Origin: an uncultured Erysipelotrichaceae bacterium
Lineage (GTDB): Bacteria; Bacillota_I; Bacilli_A; Erysipelotrichales; Erysipelotrichaceae
DNA length: 5,027 nt
Direction: 5' to 3'
Assembly: GCA_937893115.1 (NCBI GenBank)
Contig: CALBGK010000046.1
Span: 1 to 5,027 of the forward strand
Shown: positions 1-5,027 of the stretch, piece by piece
How positions within the stretch are numbered: the first letter of the stretch is position 1
How the letters are laid out: each line of letters starts with the position of its first letter
Translations under genes and position numbers: made by a program
The notes under the pieces: model-generated
Databases searched by the model: none
Seen by the model: only the letters and a program-made list of their open reading frames with translations
What the model was told of the DNA's origin: nothing

Positions 1-35
1 GCGAAGGAAATATAAACATCACAAAATAACAATAT

Positions 36-60
36 AAAAAGAGGATAATATCCTCTTTTT
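36..60 (-). terminator. Rho-independent terminator after trxA, probably bidirectional
   Basis: A perfect inverted repeat pairs AAAAAGAGGA (36-45) with TCCTCTTTTT (51-60) around a 5-base loop, giving a 10-bp stem. It begins 6 bases beyond the trxA stop codon. Read on the minus strand, the stem ends in a run of five T, as expected for an intrinsic terminator of the trxA transcript. On the plus strand the same hairpin also ends in five T followed by GATTTT, so it could stop a convergent transcript from the left. Whether such a gene exists cannot be seen here. Confidence 0.88.
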
Positions 61-66
61 GATTTT

Positions 67-378
67 CTATTTGTTTAAAGAAGACTCAATGAATTTTTTC
101 ATCTGAGCTTTCGGTTGGAATCCGCCTGTCTTAGATACCACTTCGCCATCCTTGAACAGATAAACGGTCGGAATAGACATGATGCCAAATTTAGCAGCCA
201 GGTCATTTTCTTCATCAACATCGACTTTTATAAAATCAACTTCAGCAAATTCGTTATCCAGCTCTTCTAATACAGGGCTTAACATCTTGCATGGTCCACA
301 CCATGTCGCAAAAAAATCTACTAAGGTATATCCGTTTTTAATTGTTTCTTCAAATTCTACTTGATTAACTTGTTTCAT
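67..378 (-). CDS. trxA: Thioredoxin
   Basis: This is a complete 103-residue thioredoxin, the usual length for the family. It is a cytoplasmic dithiol-disulfide oxidoreductase that reduces protein disulfides and is normally recharged by thioredoxin reductase using NADPH. The redox site WCGPC is at residues 26-30 (Cys27, Cys30). The buried acidic residue is Asp21, the cis-proline loop is SIPT with Pro70, and a late glycine pair (GG, 85-86) precedes the last helix, so all key positions are intact. The ATG start has a strong AAGGAGAT ribosome binding site with good spacing. The gene follows nagB by 34 bases, and that gap contains a perfect TATAAT, so it may have its own promoter as well as read-through from upstream. 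It stops at TAG just before a hairpin terminator. No trxB is visible. Identity as a thioredoxin is very secure; which paralogue it is in the cell cannot be told. Confidence 0.97.
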   Translation of the reverse strand: MKQVNQVEFEETIKNGYTLVDFFATWCGPCKMLSPVLEELDNEFAEVDFIKVDVDEENDLAAKFGIMSIPTVYLFKDGEVVSKTGGFQPKAQMKKFIESSLNK

Positions 379-401
379 ATTTAATCTCCTTTTATACCTT
401 A

Positions 402-407
402 ATTATA
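402..407 (-). promoter_or_regulatory. Possible -10 box of a trxA promoter
   Basis: A perfect TATAAT lies on the minus strand in the 34-base gap between nagB and trxA. It predicts a transcription start near 395 and a leader of about 17 bases that would still hold the AAGGAGAT ribosome binding site. No good -35 is found at 16-18 bases (the sequence there is about CTAGAA), and no TG extension precedes the box. A TTGCTA exists but at a 20-base spacing. Because the region is very A/T-rich, a chance match is quite possible. Confidence 0.35.
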
Positions 408-412
408 TTTTA

Positions 413-1144
413 TTAATAGTTTTTTTCTAGCAATTTGCCCGCAGCTTTATCGATGATGACTACGACATCGTGATGTTTTTGAAGGATAGATGCTGGTAAA
501 TCTTCAGTAACTTCGCCTTCTAATAAACCCTTAATAGCTTTAGCTTTATTTTCACCATTTGCCACTAAGAGAACCTTTTTAGCTTTCATGATCGTCTTCA
601 AGCCCATTGTGCATGCCTGAGTAGGGACTTCTTCATTTAATGGATCGAAGAATCGAGCGTTGTCTTTTCTTGTTTGTTCAGTCAGATCAGTCACATGAGT
701 TAAACTTTCAAACGATGTACCTGGCTCATTAAAACCGATATGGCCATTAGCTCCGATACCTAATAGCTGAATGTCAACAGGTGACTTGTCAATCATCTCA
801 TCATACTCTTTGCAATTAGCTTCTAAATCACCATTACCGTTTGGCACATGAACATTCTCTTCTTTGATGTCGATATGATCAAAGAGATTGCGGTGCATGA
901 AGGTATAATAGCTCTCTTGATGATCCTTAGGCAAGTTTGCATATTCGTCAAGATTGAATGTTTTGATCTCAGCATAGCTAGTTCCATTTTCTTTATGGTC
1001 TTTAATCATTTCTTGGTATAAACCAACAGGGCTAGAACCAGTAGCCAAACCTAAAACAGCATTAGGTTTTAAGAATTCCTTCATCACATTGAAAGCTTCT
1101 TTACTGATTTCTTCGTAGTTGTCTACAATAATTACTTTAAACAT
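413..1144 (-). CDS. nagB: Glucosamine-6-phosphate deaminase
   Basis: The 243-residue product matches NagB across its full length. The enzyme converts glucosamine 6-phosphate to fructose 6-phosphate and ammonia in the cytoplasm, feeding amino sugars from N-acetylglucosamine or cell-wall recycling into glycolysis. Visible motifs are the phosphate-binding LATGSSP (33-39), LDEY (65-68) with the catalytic Asp66, and GIGANGHIGFNEPG (129-142) with His135 and Glu140. Asn133 stands where the E. coli enzyme has Asp141; the Bacillus enzyme also has Asn there, so this is a family variant and not damage. The protein is about 20 residues shorter than E. coli NagB and resembles the short, non-allosteric Gram-positive type; lack of allostery is inference. 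The ATG has an ideal AAGGAGG site 5 bases away, which overlaps the stop codon of the epimerase gene upstream, so the two are probably translationally coupled. nagA and a sugar transporter are absent from the window. Confidence 0.96.
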   Translation of the reverse strand: MFKVIIVDNYEEISKEAFNVMKEFLKPNAVLGLATGSSPVGLYQEMIKDHKENGTSYAEIKTFNLDEYANLPKDHQESYYTFMHRNLFDHIDIKEENVHVPNGNGDLEANCKEYDEMIDKSPVDIQLLGIGANGHIGFNEPGTSFESLTHVTDLTEQTRKDNARFFDPLNEEVPTQACTMGLKTIMKAKKVLLVANGENKAKAIKGLLEGEVTEDLPASILQKHHDVVVIIDKAAGKLLEKNY

Positions 1145-1154
1145 AATTGCCTCC

Positions 1155-1949
1155 TTACAATATTTCTAAGCTATATGAAATAAGCATATTCTCATTTGCA
1201 GATAATCTAATTATACTATCAGTTTTAGGATTTGTTTTAAAATTTTCAAAACATCCTGATGGGCTTAGCCATGGCTCTATACAGATAAATGGCGCCTTTT
1301 CTTTCTTCCATATCGCCAAATATGGAAAGGCTATGAAGTTTATTTTTATCTTTTGTTTACCATTAGTTAAGATGCAATAGTCATATTTATTATGGGAATA
1401 AATGATGGTCGCATCATTAACGAACATCTCTTCTTTTAAAGCCAAAACTTCATTATTAGAGAAGATGACACGATAATCTTCAAAAGTTTCATCTTTGCTC
1501 AATGGACATTTAAAGGCTGGGTGAAGGCCAAAACCAAATGGCATCATCTCTTCATCATTATTGGTGATGCGATAAGCGATATCAAGACGACTATTAAGAA
1601 GTTGATATTCCACATCGAGGCTAAAGTCATAAGGATATATCCGGTATGTATCATCATCTTTTTTTAGATTTAAGTGCAGGGTGCTATCACTTTTATCAAC
1701 AAGATCGAATTCTCTATTACGGCAGATACCGTGATTGCCCATTTGATAATCTTTACCCCTAAACCTAATAGTTCCATCCTTCGTCTTGCCCACTTGAGGA
1801 AAGAGGATAGGGTTTCTGCCCTTCCAATATCTTTCATCGCCATTCCAAAGGATATTGATACCATCTTTTTTTAAATAGAATTCATGCATCTCAGCAGCAT
1901 AACTATCGACCACTAATTTGACATAATCATTTTCTAATTCGTACTTCAT
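1155..1949 (-). CDS. Aldose 1-epimerase family protein (LacX-like mutarotase)
   Basis: The 264-residue product belongs to the aldose 1-epimerase (galactose mutarotase) superfamily and looks most like the LacX branch. These cytoplasmic beta-sandwich enzymes interconvert alpha and beta anomers of free or phosphorylated sugars. Support comes from GRNPILFP (44-51) with the sugar-binding Arg45, the HGICR motif (73-77) with the first conserved His73, FGFGLHPAF (138-146) with the general acid His143, and CIEPW (223-227) with the general base Glu225. The HGFAR form common in the family is HGICR here. It is slightly shorter than typical LacX proteins (about 290). There is no signal peptide or membrane segment. 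The ATG overlaps the tatD stop by one base (TAATG) and has AGGAG 6 bases upstream, so the start is firm. It is followed 10 bases later by nagB, which hints at amino-sugar or hexose substrates, but the true substrate is unknown. Confidence 0.9.
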   Translation of the reverse strand: MKYELENDYVKLVVDSYAAEMHEFYLKKDGINILWNGDERYWKGRNPILFPQVGKTKDGTIRFRGKDYQMGNHGICRNREFDLVDKSDSTLHLNLKKDDDTYRIYPYDFSLDVEYQLLNSRLDIAYRITNNDEEMMPFGFGLHPAFKCPLSKDETFEDYRVIFSNNEVLALKEEMFVNDATIIYSHNKYDYCILTNGKQKIKINFIAFPYLAIWKKEKAPFICIEPWLSPSGCFENFKTNPKTDSIIRLSANENMLISYSLEIL

Positions 1950-2710
1950 TATTGTCTCCTGAACAAATTATCATAGTTTTCATTAATTCTCTTTTGCAAT
2001 TCATCTTCATCCATCTTTAACAATTCGGCGATATATTGCCCTGTATGGACAACATAGGCTGGCTCATTACGTTTGCCTCGATGAGGAACAGGCGTCAAAT
2101 AAGGACAATCTGTCTCAATAAGCAGTCTATCTAAAGGCACTATCTTCGCTACTTCCTTTGGTTCCTTGGCATTTTTAAACGTAACTGTTCCCGATAATGA
2201 TATATACATACCCAACTTGATAAATTCTTTAGCCATCTCCTTAGAGTCACTATAACAGTGCATAACTCCTTTAACCCTATGGGCCTTTAAGATATCATAG
2301 GTATCTTGGATGGCATTACGACTATGGACAATGATGGGTTTATTTAATCTTTCAGCTATCTCTATCTGCCTAATAAAGATTTCCTTTTGGGCATCCTTAT
2401 TATCCTTGTCCCAATAATAATCTAAACCTATCTCGCCTATGGCCTTAACTCTACTATCCTCGAGTAGGCTCAATATCTTTTCAACTCTTTCTTTAGAAAA
2501 TTCTTTAACATCGCCAGGATAGACACCTAGGGCAATATCAAATTCTATTTGGTCAGAAGTAATATTTAAAGCTTTCTTGAAATCACCTTCATTAAGACAG
2601 ACTATCATGGCCTTTTTGACCTTGGCATCTATCATTCTTTGAATGACTTCATTAATATCATCATCAAAAGCTTCGTCATTTATATGCGTATGTGAATCTA
2701 ACCATGCCAT
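1949..2710 (-). CDS. TatD-family metal-dependent hydrolase (YabD/YcfH type)
   Basis: The 253-residue product is a full-length TatD-family protein of the amidohydrolase-like TIM-barrel fold, closest in appearance to Bacillus YabD. Members are cytoplasmic metal-dependent deoxyribonucleases; E. coli TatD is a 3'-5' exonuclease linked to DNA damage and fragment clearance. All metal ligands are present: the HxH pair His7 and His9, Glu93 in GEIGLDYYW (92-100), His129 in VHSR, His151 in HCYS, and Asp201 in ETDCPYLTP (199-207). The downstream RGKRNEP segment (211-217) is also typical. One oddity is GVYP at 62-65, where relatives such as YabD have GWHP, so a conserved His is Tyr64. The ATG lies one base after the mnmE stop, with only a weak AGG site 8 bases upstream inside the last mnmE codons, so translation probably depends on re-initiation. 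The family is secure; the physiological substrate is not. Confidence 0.93.
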   Translation of the reverse strand: MAWLDSHTHINDEAFDDDINEVIQRMIDAKVKKAMIVCLNEGDFKKALNITSDQIEFDIALGVYPGDVKEFSKERVEKILSLLEDSRVKAIGEIGLDYYWDKDNKDAQKEIFIRQIEIAERLNKPIIVHSRNAIQDTYDILKAHRVKGVMHCYSDSKEMAKEFIKLGMYISLSGTVTFKNAKEPKEVAKIVPLDRLLIETDCPYLTPVPHRGKRNEPAYVVHTGQYIAELLKMDEDELQKRINENYDNLFRRQ

Positions 2711-2711
2711 A

Positions 2712-4031
2712 TTACTTACCTAAACAGAAATTTCTAAACATGTGGTCGATTAAATCTTCTCTATACTCACGACCCAGTATATCACTCAAGTAGTGATAAC
2801 TCTCCATAATCGATGTATAGATGACATCAATTGGTGTATCTTCGATATCCTTTAAAGCTATATCTATTTCACTTAGTGCCCTTTTCATTAGAGCTATCTG
2901 CCTTTCATTATTCAAGACATCTTCATCAGCTAATATGACATCCTCTTCAAACATCTTATCGATGGCATCTGTAAGTGGCTTGATATCATGATTCATAGCA
3001 CTGATAGAAATGCCCTCATGGCCTTTGATATCTGCCTTATTGTAGACGATAATTCTTCTTTTATCCTTGCTTAGTTCTAATAATTCTTCATCAATAGCTT
3101 CTAATTCCTTTGAAGCGTCTAAGACCAATATTACTAAGTCAGCTTCTTTTAAAGCTTCCTTACTTTTTTCAATGCCTATCTTTTCAACGATATCTTCGCT
3201 CTCTCTAATACCTGCCGTATCAATTAGATGCAGAGAAGTATTTTTTAAATTGACATGACCTTCTACTAAATCTCTAGTTGTACCAGCTACATCAGTAACT
3301 ATGGCCTTCTCTTTTTCCAATAAGGCATTTAGTAAAGAACTCTTACCGACATTAGGCTTACCGATGATGACGGTCTTTAAACCATCTTTAACCACTCTAA
3401 AGCGTTCAGCCTTATCTATCATCTCTTTAAAGGAAGTAGTCCACTTTAATAGATAAGGTTTTATCTTGTTTTGACTCATGTCTACTTCATCTTCATACTC
3501 GGGGTAGTCGATATTAACTTCTATCATAGCTAAGACATTCTTCATATCATTTAATAGAGGTTCTAGTAATCTTTGTATACTACCATCAATACCCTTGATA
3601 GCAGATTTAGCCTGATAGCGATTGTTGGCATTGATTAAATCATTGATGGCTTCAGCATTAGCTAAGTCGATGCGACCATTGAGATAGGCGCGCTTAGTAA
3701 ATTCGCCATTTTCAGCTAATCGAGCGCCCTTTTGTATCAGCAGATTCAAGATCTTTCTAGTGATATAGACACCACCATGGCAATTGATCTCTACAATATC
3801 TTCTCTAGTATAAGAATGTGAAGCGTAAAAGAAACTGATTAGTACTTCATCAATTACTTCATCATCTTCATAGATGTGGGCATATATCAGATGATTAGCC
3901 TTGATTTTATCATCGCTTAAATGAGCAATATCTTTGATGATATTAAAACTTTCTTCTCCAGACATCCTAACTATCGCAATGGCACCATTGGCTAGAGATG
4001 TCGATATAGCACATATAGTATCATTTAACAT
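2712..4031 (-). CDS. mnmE: tRNA modification GTPase MnmE (TrmE)
   Basis: The 439-residue product is a complete MnmE. With MnmG it installs the carboxymethylaminomethyl group on the wobble uridine U34 of certain tRNAs, using GTP, FAD and a folate one-carbon donor. The N-terminal folate-binding domain spans about 1-118 (YTREDIVEINCHGG at 74-87, GEFTKRAYLNGRIDLA at 109-124). A helical domain follows and is interrupted by the inserted G domain, about 215-365. Within it are the P-loop GKPNVGKS (224-231), switch GTTRD (250-254), DTAG (271-274), NKAD (331-334) and SA (344-345). The C-terminal FCLGK carries the catalytic Cys436. TRED and FCLGK are the Bacillus forms of these motifs. It is about 20 residues shorter than B. 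subtilis MnmE. An in-frame TAA two codons before the ATG and homology at the first residues fix the start. There is no Shine-Dalgarno site, unlike trxA, nagB and the epimerase gene. mnmG is not adjacent. Confidence 0.97.
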   Translation of the reverse strand: MLNDTICAISTSLANGAIAIVRMSGEESFNIIKDIAHLSDDKIKANHLIYAHIYEDDEVIDEVLISFFYASHSYTREDIVEINCHGGVYITRKILNLLIQKGARLAENGEFTKRAYLNGRIDLANAEAINDLINANNRYQAKSAIKGIDGSIQRLLEPLLNDMKNVLAMIEVNIDYPEYEDEVDMSQNKIKPYLLKWTTSFKEMIDKAERFRVVKDGLKTVIIGKPNVGKSSLLNALLEKEKAIVTDVAGTTRDLVEGHVNLKNTSLHLIDTAGIRESEDIVEKIGIEKSKEALKEADLVILVLDASKELEAIDEELLELSKDKRRIIVYNKADIKGHEGISISAMNHDIKPLTDAIDKMFEEDVILADEDVLNNERQIALMKRALSEIDIALKDIEDTPIDVIYTSIMESYHYLSDILGREYREDLIDHMFRNFCLGK

Positions 4032-4048
4032 ATCTTAATTCTAACATA
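4031..4048 (-). promoter_or_regulatory. Extended -10 promoter for mnmE, predicted leaderless start
   Basis: Read on the minus strand, TATGT TAGAAT (4048-4038) matches the TRTGN plus -10 pattern of Gram-positive extended -10 promoters. TAGAAT differs from TATAAT at one position. Six bases separate it from the mnmE ATG, so the predicted +1 is the A of that ATG (4031). No recognisable -35 is seen at 16-18 bases (about ACTTTT), which extended -10 promoters can tolerate. The promoter is squeezed into the 47 bases after the upstream terminator, where a new promoter would be needed. The element is a visual match without experimental support. Confidence 0.5.
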
Positions 4049-4057
4049 ATCAATATC

Positions 4058-4080
4058 AAAAAAAGTAGCATAGCTACTTT
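4058..4080 (-). terminator. Rho-independent terminator between the AAA+ gene and mnmE
   Basis: On the minus strand AAAGTAGC (4080-4073) pairs perfectly with GCTACTTT (4069-4062) around a 3-base TAT loop. The downstream arm runs into four more T, giving seven T in a row. The 5' arm contains the last two bases of the TAA stop codon of the AAA+ gene (4081-4079), so hairpin and stop codon overlap. The stem has only three G-C pairs among eight, so it is probably weaker than the terminator after trxA and may allow some read-through into mnmE. Confidence 0.7.
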
Positions 4081-5027
4081 AGTCTTTGAGATTGAAATCT
4101 TCTAATTTGAGGACATCCATTTCAGCGCTAGGATCTTGTAGAAGACGCTTAGATTGGCGAAGTATTGCATCTTCGACTAGATTTCTCGCTAGGCGTCCAT
4201 TGCCCGAAGTCGCATCTTTTTGCATCTGCACGATAGTGAAATAATCTTGCAGAGGTTTAAGTGCCTTTTCTTCAATCTTATAATCTTTAGACTTAGCGAT
4301 GGTCTTAGATATGAGCATCAATTCTTCACCCGTATAATCATCGAAGTGGATGATATTGGCAAAGCGTGACTTAAGCCCACTATTGGCCTTGAGGAAGTCT
4401 TCCATCTCTTTAGAATATCCTGCTAAGATGACAATTAAATCGTCACGATGGTCTTCCATAGCCTTAACAATAGTATCGATGGCTTCTAAGCCAAAGGAAT
4501 CATCCTTTCCTCGATATAAGGAATAGGCTTCATCGATAAATAAGACACCACCAATAGCACTTTGAATGACATCCATAGTCAAAGGAGCGGTATGGCCGAC
4601 ATACTTGCCAACCAAGTCAGCTCTTGTAACTTCGACTAATTGGCCTTGTTTAAGAATTCCGCAAGCCTTCATCATGCGTGATACTAGACGAGCGATGGTA
4701 GTCTTGCCAGTACCAGGATTGCCAGTAAAGATCATATGCTTAGATACTTCAGCAGTCTTGAGACCTTTTTGTTTGCGAAGCTTGGATACTTTAATATGAT
4801 TTTCGAGACTCAGCAGGTATTCTTTAACAGTATCTAGACCTACAATTTCATCCAATTCTTTTTGAATAGCTTCGCGCTCTAATCTTGAATCATCAATCAA
4901 TTCTAAAGGATATTCTTCCTTTTCATTAAAGGCGATGACAGCTCCATCATATTTGAGCGTCAAAGAGATAATTTGATCATTGCGAAGTGCCAAATCAACT
5001 AATTCATCATATATCTTACGAATGATT
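4079..5027 (-). CDS. AAA+ ATPase of the CbbX/SpoVK family (5' end outside the window)
   Basis: The reading frame stays open to the window edge, so the gene is partial; about 315 residues and the C-terminus are visible. Counting from the TTG at 4993 as residue 1, the AAA+ core shows Walker A GNPGTGKTT (91-99), a pore-loop segment LVGKYVGHTAP (127-137), Walker B VLFIDEAYSLY (150-160), a sensor-1 strand LIVILAGYSKEM (186-197), the arginine finger in SGLKSRF (Arg210) and sensor 2 GNGRLARN (264-271). This arrangement is characteristic of CbbX and SpoVK hexameric remodelling ATPases, which use ATP to thread or reshape target proteins. The TTG is an unlikely start: it has no ribosome binding site, the 11 upstream codons are open, and no in-frame ATG lies upstream within the window. 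About 60 residues before the core form an N-terminal region of unknown role. The target is unknown: no rubisco or sporulation gene is nearby. The stop codon overlaps a terminator. Confidence 0.88.
   Translation of the reverse strand, partial: IIRKIYDELVDLALRNDQIISLTLKYDGAVIAFNEKEEYPLELIDDSRLEREAIQKELDEIVGLDTVKEYLLSLENHIKVSKLRKQKGLKTAEVSKHMIFTGNPGTGKTTIARLVSRMMKACGILKQGQLVEVTRADLVGKYVGHTAPLTMDVIQSAIGGVLFIDEAYSLYRGKDDSFGLEAIDTIVKAMEDHRDDLIVILAGYSKEMEDFLKANSGLKSRFANIIHFDDYTGEELMLISKTIAKSKDYKIEEKALKPLQDYFTIVQMQKDATSGNGRLARNLVEDAILRQSKRLLQDPSAEMDVLKLEDFNLKD

Noticed and set aside
1..35. Possible promoter in the A/T-rich bases left of the trxA terminator
   Set aside because: On the minus strand a TTGTTA and a TATATT occur, but they are only 12 bases apart, and no start codon is visible. 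Nothing can be supported here.
179..364. Plus-strand open frame opposite trxA
   Set aside because: It is antisense to a conserved thioredoxin, with a Ser-rich product typical of the complement of Glu/Asp-rich coding sequence.
1147..1380. Plus-strand open frame of 77 codons opposite the 3' end of the epimerase gene
   Set aside because: It starts at a TTG within the complement of the nagB ribosome site and has no ribosome site of its own. It lies wholly antisense to a gene with clear motifs.
1670..1874. Two open frames of about 65 codons, one on each strand, inside the epimerase gene
   Set aside because: Both are out of frame with a well-supported conserved protein and show no ribosome binding site or recognisable motif.
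3067..3258. Plus-strand open frame opposite the mnmE G domain
   Set aside because: It is a Ser/Asn-rich shadow of acidic codons, and the minus-strand gene is unambiguous.
4566..4799. Plus-strand open frame opposite the AAA+ core
   Set aside because: It is antisense to the Walker A region of a clear AAA+ gene and has no start signal.
4991..4993. TTG as the start codon of the AAA+ gene
   Set aside because: There is no ribosome binding site before it and the frame continues open to the window edge, so the true start is most likely outside.
4079..5027. Rubisco activase CbbX or sporulation protein SpoVK as an exact functional name
   Set aside because: The motifs fit the shared family but no rubisco or sporulation genes are present and the N-terminus is missing, so only the family is assigned.
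67..5027. Alternative genetic code with TGA as tryptophan
   Set aside because: No in-frame TGA was seen and the Trp codons checked are all TGG, which fits the standard bacterial code.

Overview
The window reads as a stretch of low-GC Bacillota chromosome. The MnmE, TatD and NagB proteins carry Bacillus-type signature variants, the start sites of trxA, nagB and the epimerase gene have strong AGGAG-type ribosome binding sites, and codons are A/T-rich. A non-Bacillus, Erysipelotrichia-like lineage is a reasonable guess, but the sequence alone does not prove it. Every Trp codon I checked is TGG and there is no in-frame TGA, so the standard bacterial code fits; no gene here ends in TGA.

All six genes lie on the minus strand, so transcription runs from right to left. 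At the right edge is a CbbX/SpoVK-type AAA+ ATPase gene (4079-5027) whose 5' end lies outside the window. Its stop codon sits inside a probable rho-independent terminator (4058-4080). A 47-base gap follows, then a tightly packed run: mnmE (tRNA wobble-uridine modification GTPase), tatD (metal-dependent DNase-family hydrolase), a LacX-like aldose 1-epimerase, nagB (glucosamine-6-phosphate deaminase) and trxA (thioredoxin). Spacings are 1 base, a 1-base overlap (TAATG), 10 bases and 34 bases. A strong, probably bidirectional hairpin terminator (36-60) closes the run. No gap exceeds 50 bases.

The five-gene run is probably one operon, with a second promoter possible just before trxA. It joins housekeeping functions (tRNA modification, nucleic-acid turnover, redox) to sugar functions (sugar anomer interconversion and amino-sugar catabolism). 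No single shared pathway is evident, and the usual partners (mnmG, nagA, trxB) are not in the window.

I found no mobile element, CRISPR array, RNA gene or convincing new system. The most distinctive feature is the mnmE start: there is no Shine-Dalgarno sequence, and an extended -10 promoter element is placed so that the predicted transcription start falls on the A of the ATG, which suggests a leaderless mRNA.
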